A DNA stretch of 64,000 nt from Micromonospora humi (GCF_900090105.1 NZ_FMDM01000005.1:186001-250000); one strand, 5' to 3'. Positions 52,673-61,689 are shown, numbered from the stretch's first letter. Numbers and translations are program-made. The notes: generated by a model not told the origin, from the sequence alone.

Positions 52673-53464
52673 ATGCGGGTGTTGGTGACCGGGGCGACCG
52701 GACGGCTCGGGCGGGTGGCGGTGCCCCGGCTGCGGGACGAGGGATTCAGCCTCCGGGCGGTGAGCCGCCGGCCCGGCGCCGGCGGTGGTGACGGGGACGG
52801 CGTCGAGTGGATGGCCGCCGACCTGGCCACCGGCGCCGGGCTGGCCGAGGCCGTCGCCGGGACGGACGCGGTGCTGCACCTGGCCTCGTCCCCGAACCGG
52901 CGCACCCACGAGATCGACGTGCTCGGCACCCGCCGGCTGACCGTGGCCGCCGGCCACGCCGGGGTGCGGCACCTGGTGTACGTGTCGATCGTCGGCGTCG
53001 ACCGCGTGCCGCTCGGCTACTACCGGCACAAGCTCGCGGCCGAGCAGGTGGTGGCCGCCGGCCCGGTGCCCTGGAGTGTGCTGCGGGCGACCCAGTTCCC
53101 CGGCTTCCTGGCCGAACTGCTCGCCGGCGCGAGCCGGTTGGGCCCGGTGCTCGGGGACCCGGCCGTGCTCGCCCAGCCGGTCGACCCCGGCGAGGTGGCG
53201 GACCGGCTCGCGATGCTGCTGCGTGCCGGGCCGTCGCACCGGGTGGCGGACTTCGGCGGCCCCGAGGTGCTCCGCTTCGACGAGGCCGCCCGGAGCTGGC
53301 TCGCGGCCCGCCGGTCCCGCCGACCGCTGCTGCCGGTCCGGATCCCGGGGCGGCTCGGGCGGGAGCTGCGCGCCGGGGCCCTCACCACCACCGCCACGCC
53401 GACCGGCACCCGCACCTGGGCGGATCACCTCGCTCACACGTACGGGGGAACGGGTCGAAGATGA
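52673..53464 (+). CDS. NmrA/SDR-like NAD(P)-binding protein
   Basis: 263 residues from ATG 52673 (GGGAGG upstream). Rossmann motif MRVLVTGATGRLGRVAVPRL, then VEWMAADLATGAGLAEAVAG and TDAVLHLASSPNRRTHEID; the atypical SDR segment is LVYVSIVGVDRVPLGYYRHK with Tyr-x3-Lys-like residues. Members are NAD(P)H-dependent reductases or redox sensors. Substrate not predictable. Confidence 0.82.
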   Translation: MRVLVTGATGRLGRVAVPRLRDEGFSLRAVSRRPGAGGGDGDGVEWMAADLATGAGLAEAVAGTDAVLHLASSPNRRTHEIDVLGTRRLTVAAGHAGVRHLVYVSIVGVDRVPLGYYRHKLAAEQVVAAGPVPWSVLRATQFPGFLAELLAGASRLGPVLGDPAVLAQPVDPGEVADRLAMLLRAGPSHRVADFGGPEVLRFDEAARSWLAARRSRRPLLPVRIPGRLGRELRAGALTTTATPTGTRTWADHLAHTYGGTGRR

Positions 53465-53501
53465 GCGCCGGTCGCGTCCCGGTCGACCTAGCGTGACCTC
53501 C

Positions 53502-53651
53502 ATGCTGGTCTTCGTCGCCACCGTGGTGCTCTACGTCTTCGGCTTCGTCTTCCTCTACGGCGTGATCCGGGTCGGCGTCCGGCACGGGATCCAGGACGCC
53601 GAGGCGAACCGCCCCGAGGCGCCGCAGCGGCGCCAGCTCACCGGGGTGTAA
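53502..53651 (+). CDS. Small single-pass membrane protein
   Basis: 49 residues from ATG 53502: helix MLVFVATVVLYVFGFVFLYG, then a polar tail. TAGCGT, a -10 box, ends 7 bases before the ATG, so a leaderless start is likely; a GTG at 53493 is in frame but overlaps that box. The 51-bp repeat begins right after its stop. Function unknown. Confidence 0.6.
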   Translation: MLVFVATVVLYVFGFVFLYGVIRVGVRHGIQDAEANRPEAPQRRQLTGV

Positions 53652-53702
53652 GGCGGGGGCCCCGCTTAACGCATTCGGTAGAGGAAGGGGCCCCGCTTAA
53701 CA
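53652..53702 (+). repeat. Intergenic GGGGCCCC/TTAA repeat, copy A
   Basis: 51 bp with two GGGGCCCCGCTTAAC-type units around CGGTAGAGGA. Copy B at 55456-55506 is its near-identical reverse complement. Each unit can fold on its GGGGCCCC centre. Confidence 0.75.
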
Positions 53703-53744
53703 ACGTGGCGAGCGGATCCGCCGTGCGGGTGCGAGGATCGCCCC

Positions 53745-54299
53745 GTGATGGGAACGTTGAAGACCGAGCCGGCCCGGGCACGGCTGGACCTGTTGGCGCC
53801 GCCGGTCGCCGCGGCGGTGGAACGCTGGCCGGACGAGGCGCCTGTCGACGTGGACGAGGTGCTGGTCGCCCCGATCGACGCCGAGCTGGCCGACACCGCG
53901 GCCTTCTGCGCGGCGTACGAGGTGGGGCTGGAGGAATCGGCCAACTGCGTGGTGGTCGCCGGCAAGCGGGGCGGCGAGACCCGCTACGCCGCCTGCATCG
54001 TGCTCGCCACCACCCGCGCCGACGTGAACGGCGTGGTCCGCAAGCTGCTCGACGTCCGCAAGGCGAGCTTCGCGCCGATGGCCGAGGCGGTGGAGCTGAC
54101 CGGCATGGAGTACGGCGGAATCACCCCGATCGGGTTGCCCGAGGAGTGGCCGATCCTGGTCGACGCGCGGGTCATCGCCACGCCGCACGTGATCATCGGA
54201 TCGGGCGTACGGCACAGCAAGATCGCCCTGCCCGGGCCGGCGCTCGGCGCGCTGCCCGGGGCGAGGGTGGTGGAGGACCTGGCCAAGCCGGCGGCCTAG
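53745..54299 (+). CDS. YbaK/EbsC-family aminoacyl-tRNA deacylase
   Basis: 184 residues from GTG 53745 (ATG 53748 also possible). YbaK-like fold: SANCVVVAGKRGGETRYAAC, then VRKLLDVRKASFAPMAEAVE with the conserved Lys, MEYGGITPIGLPEEWPILVD and HVIIGSGVRHSKIALPG. The family hydrolyses mischarged tRNAs, such as Cys-tRNA-Pro, acting in trans. ProRS, its functional partner, is encoded 2 kb away. Confidence 0.88.
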   Translation: MMGTLKTEPARARLDLLAPPVAAAVERWPDEAPVDVDEVLVAPIDAELADTAAFCAAYEVGLEESANCVVVAGKRGGETRYAACIVLATTRADVNGVVRKLLDVRKASFAPMAEAVELTGMEYGGITPIGLPEEWPILVDARVIATPHVIIGSGVRHSKIALPGPALGALPGARVVEDLAKPAA

Positions 54300-54319
54300 G
54301 GCCTCACTCGCATCGATCT

Positions 54320-54335
54320 TGTTCCACGTGAAACA
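54320..54335. other. parS-like site with one mismatch
   Basis: TGTTCCACGTGAAACA differs from the 16-bp parS consensus at one base. It abuts the stop of the DsbA-like gene, 34 kb from oriC and 41 kb from the parAB cluster. Confidence 0.55.
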
Positions 54336-54968
54336 TCACGCGGATGCCTCCCGCTGGGCCACCTCGCGCAGCGCGGCGAGCAGCGTCTCCGGCTCCTGGG
54401 CGCCGGTGACCGCGTACTTCCCGGCCAGCACGAAGGTCGGCACGCTGGAGACGCCGAGCTGGTGCGCGGCGCTCAACTCGGCCGCCACCTCGCGACGGCC
54501 CAGGTTCGACCCCAGATAGCCGCGCGCCTCGCTCTCGTCCAGGCCGACCTCGCCGGCGAGCGCGACGAGCGCGTCGATCGAGCCGACGTCGAGCCCGTCG
54601 GAGAAGTGCGCCCGATAGAGGCGCTCGACCATCTCGGCGGCACGACCCCGCTCGGCGGCGAACCGCACCAGCCGGTGCGCGTCGAACGTGTTCGCCGCCA
54701 CCGCCCGGTCGAACCGCAGGTCGAGACCGACGCCCGCGGCGACCCCGGACACGTGGCCGGCCATCTGATCGGCCTTGTCCCGGCCGCCGAACTTGTCGCC
54801 CAGCGCGTCGAGCAGCGGCCTCGGCTCGGCCACCGGCGTCGGGTCGAGCTGGAACGGCCGGAAACTGACGGTCACCGTGCCGTCGTACGACTCGATGGCC
54901 TGCTCCAAACGGCGCTTGCCGATCCAGCACCAGGGGCAGGCGACGTCGGCGTAGATCTCGATCTCCAT
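54336..54968 (-). CDS. DsbA/FrnE-family thiol oxidoreductase
   Basis: 210 residues from ATG 54968. Thioredoxin-fold active site CPWC in EIEIYADVACPWCWIGKRRL, helical insert (ALGDKFGGRDKADQMAGHVSGVAAG), and cis-Pro in GVSSVPTFVLAGKYAVTGAQ. No signal peptide, so it is cytoplasmic, like FrnE-type polyketide or redox-stress oxidoreductases. It starts 20 bases after the sufE stop on the same strand. Confidence 0.9.
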   Translation of the reverse strand: MEIEIYADVACPWCWIGKRRLEQAIESYDGTVTVSFRPFQLDPTPVAEPRPLLDALGDKFGGRDKADQMAGHVSGVAAGVGLDLRFDRAVAANTFDAHRLVRFAAERGRAAEMVERLYRAHFSDGLDVGSIDALVALAGEVGLDESEARGYLGSNLGRREVAAELSAAHQLGVSSVPTFVLAGKYAVTGAQEPETLLAALREVAQREASA

Positions 54969-54988
54969 GACCAGCGACAACCCGCAGG

Positions 54989-55414
54989 TCAGGCGATCTG
55001 TTCCCGGACCTGCCGCTTGAGGCGGCCCAGGATGGCCGTGCCGCCGCGGACCCGGAGCGGGCTGATCGCCTGGGCCAGGCCCATCCGCTGGTAGAGGTCG
55101 TCCGGCACGGCCAGCACCTCCTCGGCGCTCGCACCGGCCAAACCCTCGGCCAGGATGCCGGCGAACGCCCGGGTGGTCGGTGCCTCCGGCGGGCAGTCGA
55201 AGACCGTGCTCACCGTCCTGTCGGCGTTCACCTCGGCGCGCAGGAAGAACGCGGTCTGGCACTCGGGGACCTGCTCCAACTCCTCCCGGTCGACTCCCTC
55301 GGGCAGGGGCGGGATCACGTCGGCGAACTCCAACAACATCTCCAGCACGACGTCGCGCGGGGCGGCGGCGAACTCGTCGACGATCTCGGCCAGCTTGGTC
55401 GGCATCTCGGGCAT
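54989..55414 (-). CDS. sufE: SufE-like cysteine desulfurase activator
   Basis: 141 residues. The sulfur-accepting Cys is in QVPECQTAFFLRAEVN. Other family parts are LEMLLEFADVIPPLPEG and APTTRAFAGILAEGLAGASAEEVLAVPDDL. It takes persulfide from a SufS-type desulfurase and passes it to Fe-S scaffold proteins. The usual suf operon is not in the window. Confidence 0.9.
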   Translation of the reverse strand: MPEMPTKLAEIVDEFAAAPRDVVLEMLLEFADVIPPLPEGVDREELEQVPECQTAFFLRAEVNADRTVSTVFDCPPEAPTTRAFAGILAEGLAGASAEEVLAVPDDLYQRMGLAQAISPLRVRGGTAILGRLKRQVREQIA

Positions 55415-55455
55415 GCGTCGAGGCTATCCGCCGTGTCCCGCGCGGGCGGGCGGGG

Positions 55456-55506
55456 TGTTAAGCGGGGGCCCCTCCTCTACCAGAGGCGTTAAGAAGGGGC
55501 CCCGCC
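55456..55506 (-). repeat. Intergenic GGGGCCCC/TTAA repeat, copy B
   Basis: 51 bp, inverted relative to copy A (53652-53702), with TTAAG and GGGGCCCC units around CCTCTACCAGAGG. It lies between sufE and the CBS gene, so the two copies bracket ybaK, dsbA and sufE. Confidence 0.75.
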
Positions 55507-55508
55507 TT

Positions 55509-55928
55509 TCACGAGTTGGGGGCGGCCTGGCTGATGTCGCTGAGGGCCGACTGGGGGTCGAGCTGAATGGCCAGATCGCCCAGGGAGACGATGCCGACCA
55601 GCTTCCGCTCGTTGTCGCAGACCAGCACCCGCCGGATGCTGCGCTCGCGCATCAGCGAGGCCGCCTCGACTGCCGTGCAGTGCTGCTCGATCATGACGAC
55701 CTCGCGGGTGATGATCGAGCCGATCGTGGTGGTGCTCGGGTCGACGCCTTCGGCCACCGCCCGGACCACGATGTCGCGGTCGGTCAGCACACCGGCGAGC
55801 GTGGCCCCGTCGGTCACCACCACGTCACCGATGTCGGACTCCTTCATCACCCGGGCCGCCTCGTCCAGCGGGGTTTCCGCGGGAAGATAGACCACCTGCT
55901 TGGTCATCACGTCGTTGACGCGGTACAT
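55509..55928 (-). CDS. Two-CBS-domain protein
   Basis: 139 residues from ATG 55928. CBS 1 is VNDVMTKQVVYLPAETPLDEAARVM to DRDIVVRAVAEG; CBS 2 is IGSIITREVVMIEQHCTAVEAASLM to GIVSLGDLAIQ. CBS pairs bind adenosine nucleotides and sense energy state; stand-alone ones in mycobacteria respond to hypoxia. The target is unknown. Confidence 0.9.
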   Translation of the reverse strand: MYRVNDVMTKQVVYLPAETPLDEAARVMKESDIGDVVVTDGATLAGVLTDRDIVVRAVAEGVDPSTTTIGSIITREVVMIEQHCTAVEAASLMRERSIRRVLVCDNERKLVGIVSLGDLAIQLDPQSALSDISQAAPNS

Positions 55929-55983
55929 GAGAGCCTCCGGAACGCCTCGGTCGATCCTTCTGCGGTACCCGGTGCCGCAATCG

Positions 55984-57753
55984 CTACACCCGGTTGCGGC
56001 GCGTCGCGCCCACCTCGTCGAGCAGGCGCGCCACGACGTCCTCCACCGACAGCTCGGTCCGCTCGCCGCCGGCCCGGTCCCGCAGCTCCACGTACCCCTC
56101 GGCCAGACGGCGGCCGACCACGACGGCGCGCGGGATGCCGATCAGCTCGACGTCGGTGAACTTCACCCCCGCCGAGACGTGCGCGCGGTCGTCGACGAGC
56201 ACCCGCAGGCCGGCGGCGGCGAGACGCGCGCCGAGCTCCAGCGCCGCGTCGAGCTGCGGCCCCTTTCCGGCCGACACCAGGTGTACGTCGCACGGCGCGA
56301 CAGCGGCCGGCCAGACCAGCCCCCGGTCGTCGTGGTGCTGCTCGGCCACGGCGGCGACCGCCCGGGACACGCCGATGCCGTAGCAGCCCATGGTGGGCCG
56401 GACCGGCTTGCCCTCGGGACCGAGCACGTCGACCGCGAACGCGTCGGTGTAGCGCCGGCCGAGTTGGAAGATGTGCCCCACCTCGATGCCGCGCCGCAGC
56501 GTCAACTCGCCGTCGCCGCAGGCCGAGCAGCTGTCGCCGGGGCGCACCTCGGCCGCCTCGATGGTGCCGTCGGGCAGGAAGTCGCGCCCGCACACCACGT
56601 CGGTGGCGTGCCGCCCCGGCTCGTTGGCGCCGGTCAGCCAGGTGGTGCCGGTGACCACCCGGGGATCAACCAGGTAGCGGACGCCGTGCTTGGCGAGGAT
56701 CTGCGGCCCGAGGTAGCCGCGGACCAGCTCCGGGTGGGCGGGCCAGTCGTCGAAGACGGCCACGGTGGCCGGGGCGAGCACCGCCCCGACCCGCTTCAGG
56801 TCCACCTCGCGGTCACCCGGCAGGCCGATCACCAGCAGCTCGGCCCGCTCGGCGCCGGGCTGGCGGACGGTCAGCACCACGTTCTTCAGGGTGTCGGCGG
56901 CGGTCCACCCGGTGCGGCCGGCGAGCACGCGGTCGTTCGCCAGGTCGACCAGGGACGCGATGGTCGGCGTCTCCGGGGTGTCGTGCACCTCGATCGGCGG
57001 GTGCGCGTCCGGGTCGCCGGCCGCCGGTGCACGGGTCACCACCGCTTCGGTGTTGGCCGCGTGGTCACAGCGGGTGCAGCCGACGTAGGTGTCCTCACCC
57101 ACCGGCGTGGCGGCCAGGAACTCCTCCGACGCCGAGCCGCCCATCGCGCCGGACATCGCGTGCACCACGGTGAAGTCCAGCCCGAGCCGGGTGAAGATCC
57201 GCTGGTACGCCTCCCGGTGCCGGTCGTAGGCGGCCTGGAGCCCGGCGGCGTCCAGGTCGAACGAGTAGGCGTCCTTCATCAGGAACTCGCGCCCGCGCAG
57301 CAGCCCGGCCCGAGGGCGGGCCTCGTCCCGGAACTTCGTCTGGATCTGGAACAGCGTCACCGGGAAGTCCCGGTACGACGTGAACAGGTCCTTCACCAGC
57401 AGCGCGGCCAGTTCTTCGTGGGTCGGCGCGAGCAGGTGCTCGGCACCCTTGCGGTCGGCGAGCGTGAAGATGTCGTCGCCGTACTCGGTCCACCGCCCGC
57501 TGGTCCGGTAGGGCTCCGCCGGCAGCAGCGCCGGGAAGTGCACCTCCTGGTCGCCGATCGCGGTCATCTCGTCCCGGACGATCGCGGTGATCCGGTCCAG
57601 CACCAGCTTGCCCAGCGGCAGCCAGGTGTAGCCGCCCGGTGCGGCGCGGCGCACGTAGCCGGCGCGGAGCAACAGCCGGTGGCTCGGGACCTCCGCGTCG
57701 GCCGGGTCCTCGCGCAGCGTCCGGAGCAGCAGGGTGGACACGCGTAGCAGCAT
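55984..57753 (-). CDS. proS: Prolyl-tRNA synthetase
   Basis: 589 residues from ATG 57753; TACGCT 6 bases upstream suggests a leaderless mRNA. Class II motifs: [20 protein letters not shown] (motif 1 region), [31 protein letters not shown] (motif 2) and [20 protein letters not shown] (motif 3). The INS editing domain (~235-400) is present, as in bacterial-type ProRS. The C-terminal anticodon domain ends in [10 protein letters not shown]. It charges tRNA-Pro in the cytoplasm. Confidence 0.96.
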   Translation of the reverse strand: MLLRVSTLLLRTLREDPADAEVPSHRLLLRAGYVRRAAPGGYTWLPLGKLVLDRITAIVRDEMTAIGDQEVHFPALLPAEPYRTSGRWTEYGDDIFTLADRKGAEHLLAPTHEELAALLVKDLFTSYRDFPVTLFQIQTKFRDEARPRAGLLRGREFLMKDAYSFDLDAAGLQAAYDRHREAYQRIFTRLGLDFTVVHAMSGAMGGSASEEFLAATPVGEDTYVGCTRCDHAANTEAVVTRAPAAGDPDAHPPIEVHDTPETPTIASLVDLANDRVLAGRTGWTAADTLKNVVLTVRQPGAERAELLVIGLPGDREVDLKRVGAVLAPATVAVFDDWPAHPELVRGYLGPQILAKHGVRYLVDPRVVTGTTWLTGANEPGRHATDVVCGRDFLPDGTIEAAEVRPGDSCSACGDGELTLRRGIEVGHIFQLGRRYTDAFAVDVLGPEGKPVRPTMGCYGIGVSRAVAAVAEQHHDDRGLVWPAAVAPCDVHLVSAGKGPQLDAALELGARLAAAGLRVLVDDRAHVSAGVKFTDVELIGIPRAVVVGRRLAEGYVELRDRAGGERTELSVEDVVARLLDEVGATRRNRV

Positions 57754-57822
57754 GGCCGCAGCGTACGGCGACGACCGGCGCGTGGGCGATCCGTTTCGGC
57801 CGTCGCGGGGTAAGAAGGTCGC

Positions 57823-58197
57823 ATGGAAGATCGTCCCCGGTTCTCGTTGACGTCCACCGTCCTCGACGCGCCGTCCGCGCAGGAACTCGCCGTCTTCTAC
57901 GAGCGGCTGCTCGACTGGCCGCGACGCGAGGACGAGCACGACTGGGTGGTGCTGGCCCCGCCGGACGGCGGTGCCACGCTGGCGTTCCAGGACGAGCCGG
58001 CGTACGTGCGTCCGGTGTGGCCGGCCGGCCCGGGCGACCCGCCGATGATGCTCCACCTCGACATCAAGGTCGACGACCTCGACGTCGCCTCGGCGTACGC
58101 GGTGTCGCTCGGTGCCACGGTGGCCGACTACCAGCCCCAGGACGACGTGCGGGTGCACCTCGACCCGGTCGGCCACCCGTTCTGCCTCTACCTCTGA
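57823..58197 (+). CDS. VOC-superfamily protein (glyoxalase-like)
   Basis: 124 residues from ATG 57823. Two VOC modules: [26 protein letters not shown] and [23 protein letters not shown], ending [14 protein letters not shown]. It belongs to the glyoxalase_6 group of actinobacterial proteins with unknown substrate. Its stop overlaps the convergent vapC stop by 10 bases. Confidence 0.85.
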   Translation: MEDRPRFSLTSTVLDAPSAQELAVFYERLLDWPRREDEHDWVVLAPPDGGATLAFQDEPAYVRPVWPAGPGDPPMMLHLDIKVDDLDVASAYAVSLGATVADYQPQDDVRVHLDPVGHPFCLYL

Positions 58198-58589
58198 CCG
58201 ATCAGCCGGACCTCACAACGGACACCACCCACCTTGGCGAGTCGGGAGTCGCCGGTCACCAGGGGGCAGGCTGCCAACTCCGCTGCCGCGACGTACGCCG
58301 CGTCGTAGGTGGAGACGTCTGCTCGGAGCTGCCACATCCGCTCGACCAGCATGGCGGTCGGGATCTCGTCGATGACCAGCCATTGCAGGGCATCGACCGC
58401 CTCCTGCGCACGCGCGGCTCCCAGCTTCCGCCCGAGGGCCTTACCCCGGATGACCGACATGACCTCGATCAGCAGATGCCCGGGTGCTGCCCAGTGCGGA
58501 TCGGCGATCAGTTCGGATCGTGCGGCGTCGCCCATCGGGCCGTCGTCCACCAGGGCGTCGGCAAGGGCGGACGCGTCCACCACGATCAT
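58188..58589 (-). CDS. vapC: PIN-domain toxin VapC
   Basis: 133 residues from ATG 58589, overlapping the antitoxin stop (ATGA). PIN fold with the acidic set: Asp5 in [13 protein letters not shown], Glu in [12 protein letters not shown], and Asp in [27 protein letters not shown]. These toxins are Mg-dependent RNases that cut tRNA or rRNA. All acidic positions look intact, so it should be active. Confidence 0.9.
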   Translation of the reverse strand: MIVVDASALADALVDDGPMGDAARSELIADPHWAAPGHLLIEVMSVIRGKALGRKLGAARAQEAVDALQWLVIDEIPTAMLVERMWQLRADVSTYDAAYVAAAELAACPLVTGDSRLAKVGGVRCEVRLIGQR

Positions 58590-58861
58590 GCAGCGTCGCC
58601 CCGGCTTTCGCGCCGGCTCCGCTCGCTTTCGCGCTGGCCGCGCTCGTCGGCCAGGTCGGCCGCGCTCTCCCCGGGCAACGATCGGGTGCCGTCGGACCGC
58701 CCGCCGAAGCCGTCCAGGATCGCGCCGTTGCGCAGCCGTCGGGCCTGGGTCTTCACCAGCTCCAGCAGGTAGGCCTGGAGCGACTGACCCCGCGCCCTGG
58801 CCTCGGCGGCGAGCGCGTTCCGAACGTCTTCCGGCACGTCTCGGATCTGTAGCGCAACCAT
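58586..58861 (-). CDS. vapB: Antitoxin VapB
   Basis: 91 residues from ATG 58861. N-terminal ribbon-helix-helix (FitA type): VALQIRDVPEDVRNALAAEA, then GQSLQAYLLELVKTQARRL. The C-terminal charged tail ([12 protein letters not shown]) would wrap around VapC. CATAAT on the minus strand ends 6 bases before the ATG, so the mRNA is probably leaderless, and the operator overlaps the start. Confidence 0.88.
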   Translation of the reverse strand: MVALQIRDVPEDVRNALAAEARARGQSLQAYLLELVKTQARRLRNGAILDGFGGRSDGTRSLPGESAADLADERGQRESERSRRESRGDAA

Positions 58862-58876
58862 GCATTCATTATGCAT
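58860..58876. promoter_or_regulatory. vapBC operator
   Basis: ATGCATTCATTATGCAT: two ATGCAT half-sites 11 bp apart, overlapping the vapB start codon and -10 box. Suitable for autorepression by the VapB ribbon-helix-helix. Confidence 0.6.
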
Positions 58877-58916
58877 GCACGTGCGATGCTCCGGGCCCCG
58901 GCAGTAGTCTGCCGGG

Positions 58917-59690
58917 GTGACCGCCACACCGTCGGCTCGCGCGGTGGACCAGTACGCGACGACGACCGGCAACCTCGCCGCCCGGATGGCGCTGCACGCC
59001 TACGGCACCAATCCGCAGGGTTGGTTCGCCTGGCTCGGCGAGCGTCTGCCGCTGGCCGGGGACGTGCTGGAGGTGGGCGCCGGCACCGGTGAGCTGTGGC
59101 GTCGCGTGGGCAGACCCGAAACCGGGCTCCGGCTCACCCTGACCGACTTCTCGCCCGCCATGTGCGACCGACTGCGCGAGGTGCCCGGCGCTCGGGTGCA
59201 GCGCTGCGACGCCACCCACCTGCCGTATGCCGACGCCACCTTCGACGCGGTGATCGCCAACCACATGCTCTACCACCTGGACGACCCCGACGCCGCGCTC
59301 GCCGAGTTCGCCCGGGTGCTGCGACCCGGCGGGCGGATCGCCGTCGCGGTGAACGGCCGTGACCACCTCGCGGAGCTGGACGCGCTGGGCCCGGTCATCG
59401 GCCGACCCGACCTGGCTGTCGGGTTCCATGAGAACGACGTCACCGCAGAGACGACGCCCGCCCGGGTCGCCGCTCACTTCACCGACGTGACGGTGGAGCG
59501 CTACCCCGACGACCTCGCGGTGCCTGCCCCAAAGCCGGTCCTCGCCTACGTCGCGAGCGTGATCGGGCCGCTCACCACCGCGCAGGAGTCGGCTGCCCGC
59601 GACGTGGTCCAGGCCCGCGTCGAGACGGACGGTGCCTTCCGGGTACGCAAGCACACGGTGCTGATCAGCGCGGTGCGCGACTCCCGCTGA
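58917..59690 (+). CDS. Class I SAM-dependent methyltransferase
   Basis: 257 residues from GTG 58917; TAGTCT lies 6 bases upstream, so a leaderless mRNA is likely. SAM motif I is VLEVGAGTGELWRRVG, motif II/III are VQRCDATHLPYADATFDAVIANHML and VLRPGGRIAVAVNG (UbiE/Methyltransf_11 type). Substrate unknown. It is divergent from vapBC and ends inside the convergent DUF397 gene (26-base overlap). Confidence 0.87.
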   Translation: MTATPSARAVDQYATTTGNLAARMALHAYGTNPQGWFAWLGERLPLAGDVLEVGAGTGELWRRVGRPETGLRLTLTDFSPAMCDRLREVPGARVQRCDATHLPYADATFDAVIANHMLYHLDDPDAALAEFARVLRPGGRIAVAVNGRDHLAELDALGPVIGRPDLAVGFHENDVTAETTPARVAAHFTDVTVERYPDDLAVPAPKPVLAYVASVIGPLTTAQESAARDVVQARVETDGAFRVRKHTVLISAVRDSR

Positions 59691-59859
59691 CCTGCACGAA
59701 GGCGCGCCAGGCGTCGGGGGTGAAGGTGAGGACCGGTCCGCTCGGGTCCTTGCTGTCGCGCACGCCGACCACGCCGACCAGATTGCCCGCCACCTCGACG
59801 CAGTCGCCCTGGGTGCCGCTGCGGGTGGACTTGCGCCAGATCGCGGCGATCAGCTCCAC
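59665..59859 (-). CDS. DUF397 domain protein, intact
   Basis: 64 residues from GTG 59859, which overlaps the stop of the upstream XRE gene by 10 bases. Full domain: IWRKSTRSGTQGDCVEVAGNL, VVGVRDSKDPSGPVLTFTPDAWRAFV. It is the small partner of the DUF5753 regulator, as in WhiJ-type pairs. Confidence 0.9.
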   Translation of the reverse strand: MELIAAIWRKSTRSGTQGDCVEVAGNLVGVVGVRDSKDPSGPVLTFTPDAWRAFVQVSGSRAPR

Positions 59860-60653
59860 GACGACATCACTTCCTTCATCAGATCGGCCGACTGCTGACG
59901 TGGAAGTGCCTCACTGCGGACGCTCTCCCATCTGGACAGCAGGATAGCCACGCCCTCGTCGTGGTCGACCACGACGCCGCCGAGCTGGTTCTCCAGATGA
60001 CCGACCCAACCGCCGTCAGCGCTGCGGGCCAGTGCGAACGGACCGACCAGTCCGACATGCATGGTGACCCGTGTCGGTACGACGTGGATGTCGATGTGCG
60101 GGTGCTCGCTGCGCTCGATGAGATGTGCGAGCTGCTCGGCCATCAACCCTCGGAAGGCTTCGTCGGCACGGCGTAGGACGGATTCCTCGATGACTGCGAT
60201 GTACTTCGGATGGTGCGGACTGGAGAGGATCGACTGCCGGTCCAGCCTCACCCCGAGCCGCCGCTCGACCTCGTCGTCGCTGATCAGATCATCCGTGCGG
60301 ATCATGGCTCGTGCGTAGTTCTCGGTCTGGAGCAGGCCGGGCACCAGGGTCGGTTGGTAGGTGCGCAACTGCTGGGCCTGGCGTTCGGCTTCCAGCCAGG
60401 GGCGGAACCAGCTCGGTTGGCCGTCCCGCTCGGCGAGCTTGAGCAGCGAGGTCAACAGCCCGCCGGTGCCCAGCACCTCGTCGGCCCGTTTCAGAAAGAA
60501 CCGGTCCAACGGCCGCTGGCCCAGCTCCACCGCCGACACCTGGGAGTTGGAGAAGTGCACCAGCTTCCCGAACTCCTCCTGGCTCAACTCGGCCTTGAGC
60601 CGCAACCGCCGCAGTTGCGCGCGGATCAGCTCGGCGGTCGGCTCGTTCTCCAC
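59850..60653 (-). CDS. XRE-family regulator with DUF5753 domain
   Basis: 267 residues from ATG 60653. N-terminal helix-turn-helix: RLRLKAELSQEEFGKLVHFSNSQVSAVELG. The rest is DUF5753: SWFRPWLEAERQAQQLRTYQPTLVPGLLQTENYARAMI, IDIHVVPTRVTMHVGLVGPFALA. In Streptomyces such proteins repress development or antibiotic genes and are relieved with help from the DUF397 partner. It starts about 95 bases from the divergent gene at 60749. Confidence 0.9.
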   Translation of the reverse strand: MENEPTAELIRAQLRRLRLKAELSQEEFGKLVHFSNSQVSAVELGQRPLDRFFLKRADEVLGTGGLLTSLLKLAERDGQPSWFRPWLEAERQAQQLRTYQPTLVPGLLQTENYARAMIRTDDLISDDEVERRLGVRLDRQSILSSPHHPKYIAVIEESVLRRADEAFRGLMAEQLAHLIERSEHPHIDIHVVPTRVTMHVGLVGPFALARSADGGWVGHLENQLGGVVVDHDEGVAILLSRWESVRSEALPRQQSADLMKEVMSSWS

Positions 60654-60748
60654 CCGGTCTCCTCGATGGCAGGCCGGCTTCTCGGCCCCTTCCCGGGTCG
60701 ACTCCGGCGACTTCCGAGCGTAGTGGGGCTCTCAGCAGACTGTCACGT

Positions 60749-61075
60749 ATGAACCTTCCCGTGCCCCGGCTCGGGCCGTACCCGGACCGGCCGCGCCCCT
60801 ACCCGCCGGACCACCCGGCGCACCTGCCGATCCGGCCGCTGTGGCTCTGCCGCGCCTGCGGCGCACCGTGGCCCTGCGCCCAGGCCCGCCTGCTGCTCAA
60901 GGTCGAGTACGCCGACCACCCGGTCGACCTGGCCGTCTATCTCTCCGGGCTCTACCACGAGGCCACCCACGACCTGTTCCGCCTCGACCCGCACGGCGGC
61001 CCGACCCCGCGCGACCTGTTCGACAGGTTCGTCGGCTGGGGACCGTACCGGCGCGGAGTCGTCGGGCCGGCCTGA
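60749..61075 (+). CDS. Conserved actinobacterial protein with Cys motif
   Basis: 108 residues from ATG 60749. Pro-rich N terminus, then WLCRACGAPWPCAQARLLL (C-x2-C-x5-C) which may bind a metal, and a conserved C-terminal region LAVYLSGLYHEATHDLFRLDP. No enzyme family is recognised. Similar small proteins often sit next to XRE/DUF397 pairs. Confidence 0.72.
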   Translation: MNLPVPRLGPYPDRPRPYPPDHPAHLPIRPLWLCRACGAPWPCAQARLLLKVEYADHPVDLAVYLSGLYHEATHDLFRLDPHGGPTPRDLFDRFVGWGPYRRGVVGPA

Positions 61076-61107
61076 GGACCCGGTCCCCGTCGATAGGATG
61101 CACCGCC

Positions 61108-61689
61108 ATGGCAGCGCGTAGACACGTCGTGTCCGGGGACTTCGAGCTGACGATGGACGAGCTGCGCGTGGTGGCGCGTTTCGTGGTCGAGGACGCCGAG
61201 GGCGTGTTGCCGGTCTTCGAGCGGACCGTACCGGGCGATCCGCGTCCCCGTGCGGCGATCGAGGCGGCGCGGGTGTTCGTCGACGGCGCGGACCGGACGA
61301 GACTGCAGCGGGTGGCGTCGATCGACGCGCACCGGGCGGCCCGGTCCGCGCCCGACGAGGCGGCCCGCCTGGCCGCGCGATGCGCCGGTGACGCGGCCGC
61401 GGCGGCGTACCTGCATCCGCTCGCCCAGGCCAGCCAGGTCGGGCACATCCTGCGGGCCGCCGCGAGCGCGGCGCGGATCGGTGAGCTGGCGGCCGGCGGC
61501 GACCCGGCGGTCGGGGATGCCCTGCTGGACCGTGCGCGACGGCGGGCCGGCCCGGTGCTCCTCGACGTGCTTCGCCACTATCCACCGGTGACCGGTGGCG
61601 GCAGCCGGGTCGCCCGGCTGATGAGCACTCTGGACGATGCCCTGCGACGGACGCCGCCCGGCGACGAGGACGAGGAGGACGACGCGTGA
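61108..61689 (+). CDS. Imm5-like helical protein, first of a tandem pair
   Basis: 193 residues from ATG 61108. All-helical with the Imm-5-type core VLPVFERTVPGDPRPRAAIEAARVFVDG and Ala-rich helices. C terminus is acidic (DEDEEDDA). Such domains are annotated as immunity proteins of polymorphic toxins, but no toxin gene is beside it. The next gene overlaps its stop and has the same core. Confidence 0.7.
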   Translation: MAARRHVVSGDFELTMDELRVVARFVVEDAEGVLPVFERTVPGDPRPRAAIEAARVFVDGADRTRLQRVASIDAHRAARSAPDEAARLAARCAGDAAAAAYLHPLAQASQVGHILRAAASAARIGELAAGGDPAVGDALLDRARRRAGPVLLDVLRHYPPVTGGGSRVARLMSTLDDALRRTPPGDEDEEDDA

